This document shows, one piece after another, positions 38,757-49,442 of a stretch of 64,000 nt of DNA. Position 1 is the stretch's first letter; every line of letters starts with the position of its first letter. The DNA comes from Ramlibacter algicola. GTDB lineage: Bacteria; Pseudomonadota; Gammaproteobacteria; Burkholderiales; Burkholderiaceae_C. The translations under genes and the position numbers were made by a program. The DNA lies in the NCBI RefSeq assembly GCF_016641735.1, contig NZ_JAEDAO010000001.1, positions 3,472,001 to 3,536,000 on the forward strand, written 5' to 3'. The notes below the pieces were generated by a model that saw nothing but the letters and a program-made list of their open reading frames with translations, was not told the DNA's origin and ran no database searches.

Positions 38757-40637
38757 ATGAGCGCCAGCAGTCCCTCGCGCCTGTTCGACCAGCCCTGGCT
38801 GTTCGCCACCGCCATCGCGGAGGCGACCGACGACGTGATCTTCGCCAAGGATCTCGAAGGCCGCTACCAGTTCGCCAATCCCGCCACGCTCACGACCATG
38901 GGCCGCGCGGCGCAAGAGGTGCTCGGGCGCACCGACCTCGAGTGCATGCCCGATGCGGCCGACGCGCGCCGCATCATGGCCAACGACCGGCAGGTCCTCT
39001 CCAGCGGCCAGCCGATGGAAACCGAGGAATCGCTGGTGATGCCCGACGGCTCGGTGCGCTACTGGCTCACCCGCAAGATGCCGCTGCGCGACGCCCAGGG
39101 CACCCTGGTTGGCCTGCTGGGCATCGCGCGCGAGGTCACCGAGCGCAAGGCCGCCGACGCGCAGCGCGAAGCGGCGCGCCTCAAGCTCGAGATGGGCGTG
39201 CAGGCCGCCGGGCTGGTGATGGCGGAGATCGACTACCGCACGAACCAGAACCACATCTCCACCGAACTCGCGCAGCTGCTCGAGCTGGGCGACACCGAGA
39301 TGACGGTGCCGCGCCAGGCCATCTTCGACCGCATCCATCCCGCCGACCGACAGCGCTACCTGGACGCCATTGCGCGCACCATCGATCCGGCCGGCGACGG
39401 CCACCTGGCGATCGACGTACGCGCGTTGCTGCCCAGCGGCACGGTGCGCTGGCTGCACATCCGCCTGCAGGTCACCTTCGTGGAGATCGACGGGCGGCTG
39501 CTGCCGGACAAGGGCATCTGCGCCGCCCGCGACGTGACCGTCGAGATGCAGGCCGACCGCAAGCTGCGCGCCGCGCAGCGCCTGGCCAAGTCGGTGATCG
39601 AGGGGTCGGCGGCTCTGGTGTACGCCAAGGACCTGGCAGGCCGCTACATCCTGTCCAACGAAGCGTGGCGGGTGCAGCACGGCGTCACGGAGCGCGACGT
39701 TGCGCGCGGCATCGATGACGAGCGCCTGTTCGGCCCCGAGGCCGCCGCGGTGCTGCGCGCCAACGACCGCCGCGTCGCGGAGGGTGGCCGGCCGGTGCAG
39801 GTGGAGGAAGCGGTCGCCGTCGGCGGCCAGCGGCTGGTGTTCCGCTCCAGCAAGTTCCCGCTCTACGACGAGACCGGCGCCATCTACGCGGTCTGCGGCG
39901 TATCGACCGACATCACCGACGTGCTGGAAGCCGACCGCCGCAAGGACGAATTCATCGCGACCCTCGCGCACGAACTGCGCAACCCGCTCGCGCCGCTGCG
40001 CAACGGGCTGGAGATCCTGCGCCGCACCCCGGGCATGCCGCCCCAGGTCGTGCACACCCGCGACATGATGGAACGCCAGCTGCGCCACATGGTGCGGCTG
40101 GTCGACGACCTGCTGGACGTCTCGCGCATCAGCCGCGGCAAGCTGGAACTGCGCCGCGAGCCGATGCCGCTGCAGCGCGCGATGGAGGAAGCGCTGGAGA
40201 CCAGCCGCCCGGCGCTGGAGGCGGCCGGCCACCAGGTCTGCCTGGAGCTCGCACCCGATCCGGTGATGGTCTCGGGCGACGGCACGCGGCTGGCGCAGGT
40301 GTTCGCCAACCTGCTGCACAACGCCGCCAAGTACACGCCGCCCGGCGGCCGCATCTCGGTGGTCCTGCGCACCGAGGGCGGCGACGCCGAGGTCGCCGTG
40401 GTGGACAACGGCATGGGCATCAACGCAGCCATGCTGCCGCACGTCTTCGACCTGTTCGCGCAGAGCGAGGACGTGCCGCGCAACGCGCAGGGCGGCCTGG
40501 GCATCGGCCTGTGGCTGGTGCGGCGGCTGGTGGAGCTGCACGGCGGGCGCATCGACGCGCACAGCGACGGCCCGGGCCGGGGCAGCCGCTTCCGCGTGCG
40601 GCTGCCGTTGCTGCCCGAGAGTGCTGCGCGCTCCTAG
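38757..40637 (+). CDS. Orphan soluble PAS-PAS-PAS sensor histidine kinase
   Basis: A 626-residue cytoplasmic histidine kinase without membrane segments. Three PAS-type domains occupy about residues 16-130, 145-270 and 280-390; the first and third share the text AKDLxGRYxxxN (IFAKDLEGRYQFAN and VYAKDLAGRYILSN), suggesting duplication. HisKA follows with the phospho-acceptor His405 in LAHELRNPLAPLRNGLEIL. The HATPase domain has LLHNAAKYTPPGG (N), DNGMGI (G1) and GGLGIGL (G2). No receiver domain or response-regulator gene is adjacent, so the partner is encoded elsewhere. The sensed signal cannot be read from sequence; no haem- or flavin-binding residue is obvious. Confidence 0.9.
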   Translation: MSASSPSRLFDQPWLFATAIAEATDDVIFAKDLEGRYQFANPATLTTMGRAAQEVLGRTDLECMPDAADARRIMANDRQVLSSGQPMETEESLVMPDGSVRYWLTRKMPLRDAQGTLVGLLGIAREVTERKAADAQREAARLKLEMGVQAAGLVMAEIDYRTNQNHISTELAQLLELGDTEMTVPRQAIFDRIHPADRQRYLDAIARTIDPAGDGHLAIDVRALLPSGTVRWLHIRLQVTFVEIDGRLLPDKGICAARDVTVEMQADRKLRAAQRLAKSVIEGSAALVYAKDLAGRYILSNEAWRVQHGVTERDVARGIDDERLFGPEAAAVLRANDRRVAEGGRPVQVEEAVAVGGQRLVFRSSKFPLYDETGAIYAVCGVSTDITDVLEADRRKDEFIATLAHELRNPLAPLRNGLEILRRTPGMPPQVVHTRDMMERQLRHMVRLVDDLLDVSRISRGKLELRREPMPLQRAMEEALETSRPALEAAGHQVCLELAPDPVMVSGDGTRLAQVFANLLHNAAKYTPPGGRISVVLRTEGGDAEVAVVDNGMGINAAMLPHVFDLFAQSEDVPRNAQGGLGIGLWLVRRLVELHGGRIDAHSDGPGRGSRFRVRLPLLPESAARS

Positions 40638-40653
40638 GTAGACTCGGCCCACC

Positions 40654-41202
40654 ATGCGCATCCTCGGCATCGACCCCGGCCTGCAGACCACGGGCTTCGG
40701 CGTGGTCGACGTCGACGGGCCGTCGCTGGCCTACGTCGCCAGCGGCACCATCACGACGGGGCACATCCCCCGGGGCAACCTGCCCGCGCGCCTGAAGGTG
40801 CTGTTCGACGGCATCGCGGAAGTGCGCCAGCGCTACCAGCCGACCGCGGCGGCGGTGGAGATCGTGTTCGTCAACATGAATCCGCAGTCGACGCTGCTGC
40901 TCGGGCAGGCGCGCGGCGCATGCGTCACTGCCCTGGTGGCGTGCGACCTGAGCGTGGCGGAGTACACGGCCGTGCAGGTCAAGCGCGCCGTCGCCGGCCA
41001 TGGACAGGCGGCGAAGGCGCAGATGCAGGCGATGGTGCAGCGGCTGCTCAAGCTTCCCGGCCTGCCGGGCCCGGACGCGGCGGACGCGCTGGGCATCGCC
41101 ATCACGCACGCGCACGCGGGCAGCTCGCTCGCGCGCATCGCGCAGGCCACGCCGACCGCCCGCCGCACGAGCGCGATGTACGGCGGCGGGCGGGCCTACT
41201 GA
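40654..41202 (+). CDS. ruvC: Holliday junction resolvase RuvC
   Basis: Endonuclease that cuts Holliday junctions with RuvAB. The 182-residue protein starts [18 protein letters not shown] with catalytic Asp7, has Glu69 in [21 protein letters not shown], and the C-terminal acidic pair Asp141/Asp144 in [16 protein letters not shown]. All four acidic positions are present. ruvA and ruvB are not in this window. It follows the PAS kinase by 16 bases. Confidence 0.96.
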   Translation: MRILGIDPGLQTTGFGVVDVDGPSLAYVASGTITTGHIPRGNLPARLKVLFDGIAEVRQRYQPTAAAVEIVFVNMNPQSTLLLGQARGACVTALVACDLSVAEYTAVQVKRAVAGHGQAAKAQMQAMVQRLLKLPGLPGPDAADALGIAITHAHAGSSLARIAQATPTARRTSAMYGGGRAY

Positions 41203-41239
41203 CGCCGGCGCAACGCCAACCATCTTCAAGGAGCCTGCC

Positions 41240-41719
41240 ATGCGCACCATCGACCAGCGCGTGATCAACGTCGACGACCTCGAGCTGGAGGCCTACGCCG
41301 AGGGCGACAAGTTCGCATCGCGCTCGGCGAGCTTCGGGGCGAAGCTGGGCGCGCGCGACCTCGGCTACTCGTTCGACATCGTGCCGCCCGGCAAGAGCGG
41401 CTGCCCCTTCCACAGCCACCGCGCCGAGGAGGAGATGTTCTTCATCGTGCGCGGCGAAGGCACGCTGCGATACGGCAGCGAAACCCGCCCCGTCCGCGCC
41501 GGCGACGTCATCTGCTGCCCGGTCGGCGGCCCCGACACCGCGCACCAGCTGCTGAACACGTCGACCGGCGACCTGGTCTACCTGTCGGTCAGCACGAAGT
41601 CGCAGGTGGAGGTTTGCGAGTACCCCGATTCGGGGAAGATCGCCGCGTTCGCGCACAAGCAGCTGCGGCACATCACGCGTGCCGGCGACACGCGCGACTA
41701 CTGGGACGGCGAGATCTAG
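41240..41719 (+). CDS. Cupin domain protein
   Basis: A 159-residue single-cupin protein. The first metal-binding motif is CPFHSHRAEEEMFFIVRGEG (two His and a Glu), and the second half is DVICCPVGGPDTAHQLLN with a further His. Such proteins may be isomerases, dioxygenases or sugar-binding proteins; substrate is unknown. The start at 41240 has a perfect AAGGAG site. It follows ruvC by 37 bases and is convergent with the small membrane-protein gene. Confidence 0.85.
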   Translation: MRTIDQRVINVDDLELEAYAEGDKFASRSASFGAKLGARDLGYSFDIVPPGKSGCPFHSHRAEEEMFFIVRGEGTLRYGSETRPVRAGDVICCPVGGPDTAHQLLNTSTGDLVYLSVSTKSQVEVCEYPDSGKIAAFAHKQLRHITRAGDTRDYWDGEI

Positions 41720-41732
41720 GCGCCCAGGCGGT

Positions 41733-41909
41733 CTAGGCGACGCGCTCGGCGATCAGCACGGCGAAGAAGCCGGCGGCGGCCAGCAGCGTCCACTTCAGCG
41801 TGGTCCAGCCCCAGCGCAAATAGCGGCGGTCGCGCGTGCCGACGTAGAACGCGAAGCTCGTGCCCGCGGCCAGCAGGAAGAAGAGGATCGCCCAGCGGAA
41901 CAGGAGCAC
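41733..41909 (-). CDS. 58-residue two-helix membrane protein downstream of lpxC
   Basis: A short frame on the minus strand starting at GTG 41909, three bases after the lpxC stop. The product begins VLLFRWAILFFLLAAGTSFAF (first membrane helix), has a short basic loop with GTRDRRYLRWGW, and a second hydrophobic segment (LLAAAGFFAVLIAERVA). Its composition and codon use match a real inner-membrane hairpin protein. Placement implies co-transcription with lpxC. Function is unknown. It is below the size that automatic callers often keep. Confidence 0.65.
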   Translation of the reverse strand: MLLFRWAILFFLLAAGTSFAFYVGTRDRRYLRWGWTTLKWTLLAAAGFFAVLIAERVA

Positions 41910-41912
41910 GGG

Positions 41913-42836
41913 TTACCAGGCGCGCGCGGGGCGCAGGAACCCGGCGGGCGCGTCGCGCTCGTTCTCGAACGTGACCAGGTCCCACGCGTCGCGCTCGGCG
42001 AGCAGCGCGCGCAGCAGCCGGTTGTTCATCGCATGCCCGGACCGGAAGGCTTCGTAAGCGGCCAGCAGCGGCTTGCCCAGCAGGTACAGGTCGCCCATGG
42101 CGTCGAGGATCTTGTGCTTGACCAGCTCGTCGTCGTAGCGCAGGCCGTCCGCGTTGAGCACGCGGTAGTCGTCCATCACGACGACGTTGTCCAGCCCGCC
42201 GCCCAGGCCCAGGCCGTTGGCCCGCATCATCTCGACGTCCTTGGTGAAGCCGAACGTGCGGGCGCGGGCGATGTCGCGCACGTAGTTGCCGGTGCCCAGG
42301 TCGAACTCGTAGCGCTGGCCTGTGGAGTCGACCACCCGGTGCGCGAAGTCGATCTCGAAGCTGGCCTTGAAGCCGTCGTAGGGCAGCAGGCGCGCCCACT
42401 TGAGGTTGTCGCCCTCGCCTTCGCGCACTTCCACCGGCCGCAGCACGCGCACGAAGCGGCGCGGCGCGTCCTGGTTCACGATCCCCGCGCTCTGCAGCAG
42501 GAATACGAAGGACGATGACGAGCCGTCCAGGATCGGCACTTCCTCGGCGGTGATGTCGACGTACAGGTTGTCGATGCCCAGGCCCGCGCAGGCGGACATC
42601 AGGTGCTCGACGGTACGCACCTTGGCGCTGCCGTTGGCAATGGTCGATGCCATGCGCAGGTCGGACGTCGCTTCGGCCGAGACGGCGATGTCCACGGGCT
42701 CGGGCAGGTCGACGCGGCGGAAGACGATGCCCGTGTCGGGTTGGGCCGGGCGCAGCGTCATCTCGACGCGCTGGCCGCTGTGCAGCCCCACGCCGACGGC
42801 GCGGGTGAGCGACTTGAGGGTGCGCTGCTGCAACAT
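41913..42836 (-). CDS. lpxC: UDP-3-O-acyl-N-acetylglucosamine deacetylase
   Basis: Zinc-dependent deacetylase that commits precursors to lipid A. The 307-residue protein has [20 protein letters not shown] at the start, the zinc His in [11 protein letters not shown], and the C-terminal His/Asp pair in [35 protein letters not shown] marks the hydrophobic-passage region. Length is normal. It is separated from ftsZ here by an FHA gene and a terminator, instead of the usual ftsZ-lpxC adjacency. No clear ribosome site is seen. Confidence 0.97.
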   Translation of the reverse strand: MLQQRTLKSLTRAVGVGLHSGQRVEMTLRPAQPDTGIVFRRVDLPEPVDIAVSAEATSDLRMASTIANGSAKVRTVEHLMSACAGLGIDNLYVDITAEEVPILDGSSSSFVFLLQSAGIVNQDAPRRFVRVLRPVEVREGEGDNLKWARLLPYDGFKASFEIDFAHRVVDSTGQRYEFDLGTGNYVRDIARARTFGFTKDVEMMRANGLGLGGGLDNVVVMDDYRVLNADGLRYDDELVKHKILDAMGDLYLLGKPLLAAYEAFRSGHAMNNRLLRALLAERDAWDLVTFENERDAPAGFLRPARAW

Positions 42837-42912
42837 GGGCTGATTTTAAGTGGCGCCGCCCTGCCGGCCGTCGAGCAGGGCTATGGCTGCGATAGCGGCC
42901 GAGCCAGGAAGG

Positions 42913-43533
42913 TCAGGCGCCGAGGCAGAACTGCATTCGCGTGCCGGCCAGTTCGACCACGTCCTGGTCCGCGAGCAGCACGGGATCCTGGCCCAGCGGC
43001 TTGCCGTTGATCTGCGGCGCCTGCGTGCCATCGAGCGTCGCCGCGTAGTAGCCGGTGCGCCGGTGGGACACCGCGATCACCGCCACGCCCGGCTTGCCGA
43101 ACGTGGACACAGCCTTCACCACGGGCACTTCCAGGCCGGCCGAACTGCCGGTGAGCACGCGGAACATGGCGCTGGCCGGCGGCGGCAGGTGCGGCGTGCT
43201 GCCCATCGTCATGATCGCCGTCGCACCGAAGCCGGACTGGTCGGTGGCCTGCAGGTAGCGGATCCGGAAGCCCGCGATGGCGACGACGTCCTCGTCCTCC
43301 AGCTTGTGGCGCTTGATCCGGGCGTTGTTGACGAAGGTGCCGTTGGTGCTGCCATCGTCCTCGACGAACACGTCGGCGAGGCCCTTGAGCTCGAACCGGC
43401 AGTGGCGGCCGCTGACGGCGCCGTTGTCCAGGACGATGTCGTTGTCCTGCTTGCGCCCCAGCGTGGTGACGTCCTTGGTGAGGTACACGTGCTTCACCTC
43501 GACGCCTTCCACGGTCACGATCAGCTGCGGCAT
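42913..43533 (-). CDS. Double FHA-domain protein
   Basis: A 206-residue cytoplasmic protein. The first FHA domain is complete (about residues 5-100): TLGRKQDNDIVLD, SGRHCRFEL, and STNGTFVNN, which carry the Gly-Arg, Ser, His and Asn residues that bind phosphothreonine. A second, degenerate copy (about 125-205) has STFGKPGVAVIAVSHR and INGKPL. The start at 43533 is chosen because GGAGGTG precedes it. No Ser/Thr kinase is in the window. The position between the ftsZ terminator and lpxC suggests, without proof, a link to envelope growth. Confidence 0.9.
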   Translation of the reverse strand: MPQLIVTVEGVEVKHVYLTKDVTTLGRKQDNDIVLDNGAVSGRHCRFELKGLADVFVEDDGSTNGTFVNNARIKRHKLEDEDVVAIAGFRIRYLQATDQSGFGATAIMTMGSTPHLPPPASAMFRVLTGSSAGLEVPVVKAVSTFGKPGVAVIAVSHRRTGYYAATLDGTQAPQINGKPLGQDPVLLADQDVVELAGTRMQFCLGA

Positions 43534-43575
43534 GGCGGCCACCTCCTGCGGGGCATGCTAGCTCGACGGTCGTGC

Positions 43576-43616
43576 AAAAAGCAATGCGCACCGGCCCGGA
43601 GGCGCGGTGCGCATTG
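43576..43616 (-). terminator. Strong terminator after ftsZ
   Basis: A perfect 12-pair stem (43582-43593 with 43605-43616) and an 11-base loop are followed on the minus strand by CTTTTT. It begins 14 bases after the ftsZ stop and closes the whole dcw transcript. Confidence 0.92.
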
Positions 43617-43630
43617 GCCGCGGGCTTCGA

Positions 43631-44869
43631 TCAGTCGGCTTGTTTACGGAGGAACGCCGGGATCTCGAAATCGTCCATGCCGCCCGAGGACAGCGCGTCG
43701 ACCTTGGCGGCGGCCTGCGTGCGGTTGGTGCGCCACACGCTGGGCACGGCCATGCCGTGGTAATCCGGCTGCTGCGGGGCCGCGCCCATCTCGCGAGTGA
43801 CGATCGCGCCCGGGCCGGCGACGGCCTGGTTGACGGTCGGCACGTTGAACGGCACGTTGTCGGTGCCGGTGCGCAGCACCTGCAGCGGGGGCGCCGTGCG
43901 GCGCTGGCCCTGGCGGGACAGGCCGGTGGCGACCACGGTGACGCGGACGCTGTCGCCCAGCGAGTCGTCGTAGGCGGTGCCGTAGATCACGTGCGCGTCC
44001 GGCGAGGCGTAGGCGCGGATCGTGTTCATCGCCAGCTTGGACTCGGACAGCTTGAGGCTGCCCTTGGCCGCCGAGATCAGCACCAGCACGCCCTTGGCGC
44101 CGGACAGGTCGATGCCTTCCAGCAGCGGGCAGGCGACGGCCTGTTCGGCGGCGATGCGCGCGCGGTCCGGGCCGTCGGCCACGGCCGTGCCCATCATCGC
44201 CTTGCCGGGCTCGCCCATCACGGTGCGCACGTCCTCGAAGTCCACGTTGACGTGGCCGGGCACGTTGATGATCTCCGCGATGCCGCCGACGGCGTTGCGC
44301 AGCACGTCGTTGGCGTGCGCGAACGCCTCGTCCTGGGTGACGTCGTCGCCCAGCACTTCCAGCAGCTTCTCGTTCAGCACCACGATCAGCGAGTCGACGT
44401 TCGCCTCGAGCTCGGCCAGGCCGTTCTCGGCGTTCGTCATGCGGCGGCCGCCTTCCCAGTCGAAGGGCTTGGTCACCACCCCGACGGTCAGCACGCCCAT
44501 CTCCTTGGCGATGCGCGCGATCACCGGCGCGGCGCCCGTGCCCGTGCCGCCGCCCATGCCGGCGGTGATGAACAGCATGTGCGCGCCTTCGATCGCCTCG
44601 CGGATCGAATCCTCGGCGACCTGCGCCGCGTCACGGCCCTTCTCCGGCTTGCTGCCGGCGCCCAGGCCGCTCTGGCCCAGCTGGATCACCTTGTGCGCGG
44701 CGCTGCGCGACAGCGCCTGCGCGTCGGTGTTCGCGCAGATGAATTCCACGCCCTGCACCTCGCTCTGGATCATGTGCTCGACCGCGTTGCCGCCGCCGCC
44801 GCCCACGCCGATCACCTTGATCATGGTGCCCTGGTGGAACTCCTCGACTTCGATCATTTCGATGCTCAT
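43631..44869 (-). CDS. ftsZ: Cell division protein FtsZ
   Basis: Tubulin-like GTPase that forms the Z ring. The 412-residue protein has the tubulin signature GMGGGTGTGAAPVIA near residue 105, IGVGGGGGNAVEHMI at the start, and the T7 loop region NVDFEDVRTVM. A variable linker leads to the conserved C-terminal peptide DDFEIPAFLRKQ that binds FtsA and ZipA. An AGGAGT site precedes the ATG. A 133-base spacer to ftsA may hold a secondary promoter, but none is clear. Confidence 0.98.
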   Translation of the reverse strand: MSIEMIEVEEFHQGTMIKVIGVGGGGGNAVEHMIQSEVQGVEFICANTDAQALSRSAAHKVIQLGQSGLGAGSKPEKGRDAAQVAEDSIREAIEGAHMLFITAGMGGGTGTGAAPVIARIAKEMGVLTVGVVTKPFDWEGGRRMTNAENGLAELEANVDSLIVVLNEKLLEVLGDDVTQDEAFAHANDVLRNAVGGIAEIINVPGHVNVDFEDVRTVMGEPGKAMMGTAVADGPDRARIAAEQAVACPLLEGIDLSGAKGVLVLISAAKGSLKLSESKLAMNTIRAYASPDAHVIYGTAYDDSLGDSVRVTVVATGLSRQGQRRTAPPLQVLRTGTDNVPFNVPTVNQAVAGPGAIVTREMGAAPQQPDYHGMAVPSVWRTNRTQAAAKVDALSSGGMDDFEIPAFLRKQAD

Positions 44870-45002
44870 TGCTGACTCCTAGTTTGTTTCGCAGTTGCCA
44901 CTTGCAGATTTGTTGTTGGATCGGTTGCTAACGCTCACGAGGGTGGATCGGTGGACCGCCATCGTCGTCGTCGCCATGTGCGGCCGCCGTGGACAAGGGT
45001 CA

Positions 45003-46232
45003 TCAGAAGTTCCCCACGATGAAATCGCGGAAGCGCCCGAAGGCGGTTTTCATGGAGCCGTTCTTCTGCGCGACCTTCAGGCCGCGCACGCGCGCCAGGC
45101 GCGCTTCTTCCATCAGGCCCATCACGGTCGCTGCGCGCGGCTGCGACACCATGTCGCTCAGCGCGCCCAGGTACTGCGGCACGCCGCGGCGCACCGGCTT
45201 GAGGAAGATGTCCTCGCCCAGTTCGACCATGCCCGGCATCACCGCGCTGCCGCCGGTGATGACGATGCCGGACGACAGCACTTCCTCGTAGCCGGACTCC
45301 CGGATCACCTGCTGCACCAGCGAGAAGATCTCCTCGACGCGCGGCTCGATCACGCCGGCCAGCGCCTGCTTGGACAGCATCCGCGGGCCGCGGTCGCCCA
45401 GGCCGGGCACCTCGACCTGCTGCTCGGGGTCGGCCAGCAGCTGCTTGGCGAAGCCGCTCTCGACCTTGATGTCCTCGGCGTCCTTGGTCGGCGTGCGCAG
45501 CGCCATCGCGATGTCGCTGGTGATCAGGTCGCCGGCGATCGGGATCACCGAGGTGTGGCGGATCGCGCCACCGGTGAAGATGGCCACGCCGGTCGTCCCC
45601 GCGCCGATGTCCACGCAGGCGACGCCCAGCTCCTTCTCGTCCTGCGTCAGGACCGAGAGGCTCGAAGCCAGCGGGTTGAGCATCAGCTGCTCGACTTCCA
45701 GGCCGCAGCGGCGCACGCACTTGACGATGTTCTCGGCCGCGCTCTGGGCACCGGTGACGATGTGCACCTTGGCCTCGAGCCGGATGCCGCTCATGCCGAT
45801 CGGCTCCTTGACGTCCTGGCCGTCGATGACGAATTCCTGCGGCTCGACCAGCAGCAGGCGCTGGTCGGTCGAGATATTGATCGCGCGCGCCGTCTCGACC
45901 ACGCGGGCGACGTCGGCCGGCGTGACCTCCTTGTCCTTCACCGCCACCATGCCGCTGGAGTTGATCCCGCGGATGTGGCTGCCGGTGATGCCGGTGTAGA
46001 CGCGCGTGATCTTGCAGTCGGCCATCAGCTCGGCTTCCTTCAGCGCCTGCTGGATGCTCTGCACCGTGGCGTCGATGTTCACCACCACGCCGCGCTTGAG
46101 GCCGTTGGAGGGCGCCACGCCCAGGCCGGCGAGCTTGAGCTCGCCGCCGGGCAGCACCTCGCCCACCACCGCCATCACCTTGGCGGTGCCGATGTCCAGC
46201 CCCACCACCAGGTCCTTGTAGTCCTTCGCCAT
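45003..46232 (-). CDS. ftsA: Cell division protein FtsA
   Basis: Actin-like protein that anchors FtsZ to the membrane. The 409-residue protein starts LVVGLDIGTAKVMAVVGE (phosphate 1), has CVDIGAGTTGVAIF (phosphate 2), and GIVITGGSAVMPGM (adenosine motif). The C-terminal amphipathic tail (MKTAFGRFRDFIVGNF) is the membrane anchor. The ATG at 46232 is 5 bases from the ftsQ stop. Confidence 0.97.
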   Translation of the reverse strand: MAKDYKDLVVGLDIGTAKVMAVVGEVLPGGELKLAGLGVAPSNGLKRGVVVNIDATVQSIQQALKEAELMADCKITRVYTGITGSHIRGINSSGMVAVKDKEVTPADVARVVETARAINISTDQRLLLVEPQEFVIDGQDVKEPIGMSGIRLEAKVHIVTGAQSAAENIVKCVRRCGLEVEQLMLNPLASSLSVLTQDEKELGVACVDIGAGTTGVAIFTGGAIRHTSVIPIAGDLITSDIAMALRTPTKDAEDIKVESGFAKQLLADPEQQVEVPGLGDRGPRMLSKQALAGVIEPRVEEIFSLVQQVIRESGYEEVLSSGIVITGGSAVMPGMVELGEDIFLKPVRRGVPQYLGALSDMVSQPRAATVMGLMEEARLARVRGLKVAQKNGSMKTAFGRFRDFIVGNF

Positions 46233-46237
46233 GTCCT

Positions 46238-47019
46238 CTATCTCCTCGGCGCGGGCGACTCGATGGTCCCCACGCCCCTCAACCGCACCGCATACCCATC
46301 GCCGTACCGCAGGTCCGCCGCCAGCAGCGCGTCCGGCGTGCGGCCGTAGCGCGAAGCGACCTGCGTGAGCGTCTGCACGAGCCGCTGCACGCGCGGCAGC
46401 ACTTCCGCCGGCTCGCCGCGCCCCAGTTCCAGCACCGCGTCCGTGTCCAGCGTCACCTGCCAGCTGCCGCGCCCGGACAGCGCGACCTGCTCCACCGCCA
46501 GGTCCAGTCCCTCGAACAGCGGGGCCAGCGCCTGGTACATCGCCAGCACCTGCATCGCCTGCCCGTCCGGCCCCGACAGGCGCGGCAGGTGGTCCTGCTC
46601 GATGTCGTCGGGATTGGCCTCGAACAGTTCGCCGTGGCTGTTGACCAGGCGCGAGCCGTTCTCGTCGCCCCAGAACGCCACGGCGTGGTGTTCCTGCAGC
46701 CCGACGCGCAGCCGGTTCGGGAACTCGCGGCGCACGATGGCCTGCCGCACCCACGGCACCGTCTCGAAAGCGCGCCGTGTCGCCGCCAGGTCCACGGTGA
46801 AGAAGTTGCCGCGCAGCTGCGGCGCGACGTTGGCGCGCAGCGTGGCCGCGTTGTTGTGCGCCACCTCGCCCTGCACCGTGATGCCGCCCAGCGCGAACAA
46901 CGGGTGGCGCACCGCCCACCAGCACGCAGCCGCCAGCAGCACGGCGACGAGCACCGTGAACAGCACCGCGGCGGTGGCGTTCATCAGGCGCACGTCGAAC
47001 GGCTGCGGGGCGGCGGCGG

Positions 47020-47023
<4 letters not shown>
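46238..47023 (-). CDS. ftsQ: Cell division protein FtsQ
   Basis: Bitopic divisome protein linking early and late division proteins. The 261-residue product has one membrane segment (about residues 14-36, [22 protein letters not shown]). A periplasmic POTRA domain ([15 protein letters not shown], then [32 protein letters not shown]) and a beta domain follow. The GTG at 47023 overlaps the ddl stop (GTGA). Confidence 0.95.
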
Positions 47024-48029
<1,006 letters not shown>

Positions 48030-48033
<4 letters not shown>

Positions 48034-49442
48034 GCCGCACCTCCCATTTCGACCAGCTTCGCCGGCACGCCGCCGATCGATCCGGCGCCCATGCACATGA
48101 CGACGTCGCCGTCACGCGCGATGTCCAGGATCGCGTCGGCCATCGAGCTGACCTCGCCGACGAACACCGGTTCGACCTTGCCCGCCACGCGCACGGCGCG
48201 GGCCAGCGAGCGGCCGTCGGCAGCGACGATCGGCGCTTCGCCGGCGGCGTAGACCTCCGCCAGCATCAGCACGTCGGCGTGGCCCAGCACCTGCACGAAG
48301 TCCTCGAAGCAGTCGCGCGTCCGCGTGTAGCGGTGCGGCTGGAACGCCAGCACCAGGCGGCGGCCGGGGAAGGCGCCGCGCGCGGCAGCCAACGTCGCCG
48401 CGACTTCCACCGGGTGGTGGCCGTAGTCCTCGATGACGGCGAACTTGCCGCCGCCGTTGGCCTCGCGCACGCGCACGTCGCCGTAGCCCTGGAAGCGGCG
48501 GCCGACGCCGCGGAAACCGGCCAGCGCCTTCTGCACGGCGGCGTCGGGCACGTTCAGCTCGACCGCGATCGCGATCGCCGCCAGCGCGTTCAGCACGTTG
48601 TGGTGTCCCGCCAGGTTCAGCGTGATCGGCAGGTCGGGCAGCACGACGCCGTTGCGGCGGCGCGCGGTGAAGTGCATCTGCGGGCCGACGGCGCGGATGT
48701 CGACGGCGCGCACCTGCGCGTCCTCGCTCACGCCGTAGCTGGTCACCGGGCACTGCACGTCCGCCATGATCGAGCGCACCGCGGGGTCGTCCACGCACAG
48801 CACCGCGGTGCCGTAGAACGGCATGCGGTGCAGGAAGTCGAGGAACGCGCCCTTCAGCTTGCCGAAGTCATGGCCATAGGTCTCCATGTGGTCGGCGTCG
48901 ATGTTGGTGACCGCCGCCATCACGGGCATGAGGTTCAGGAACGAGGCGTCGGACTCGTCGGCCTCGACCACGATGTAGTCGCCCGCCCCCAGCTTGGCAT
49001 TGGCGCCGGCGCTGTTCAGGCGGCCGCCGATCACGAAGGTGGGATCGAGCCCGCCCTCGGCCAGCACGCTCGCGACCAGGCTGGTGGTCGTCGTCTTGCC
49101 GTGCGTGCCCGCGATCGCGATGCCCTGCTTCAGGCGCATCAGCTCGGCCAGCATCATCGCGCGCGGCACGACCGGGATCTTGCGCTCGCGCGCGGCCACG
49201 ACCTCGGGGTTGTCCGCCTGCACGGCGGTCGACGTGACGACGGCGTCGGCGCCCACGATGTGGGCGGCGTCGTGGCCGATGCAGGTCTGGATGCCCAGGC
49301 CCGCGAGCCGGCGCAGCGTCGCGCTGTCGGAGAGGTCGGAACCGGAGATCGTGTAGCCCAGGTTGCGCAGCACTTCGGCGATGCCGGACATGCCCGCACC
49401 TCCGATGCCCACGAAGTGGATGTGGCGAATCGCGTGTTTCAT
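48030..49442 (-). CDS. murC: UDP-N-acetylmuramate--L-alanine ligase
   Basis: Adds L-alanine to UDP-MurNAc. The 470-residue Mur ligase starts [19 protein letters not shown], has the P-loop [13 protein letters not shown], and [14 protein letters not shown] (motif with the metal-binding His). The C-terminal [16 protein letters not shown] is typical. The ATG at 49442 overlaps the murG stop by 4 bases. Confidence 0.97.

Noticed and set aside
36900..40691. A long minus-strand frame (over 1200 codons) opposite argH and the PAS kinase
   Set aside because: It spans several well-supported plus-strand genes, has biased composition and no family match; it is a shadow of high-GC codon use.
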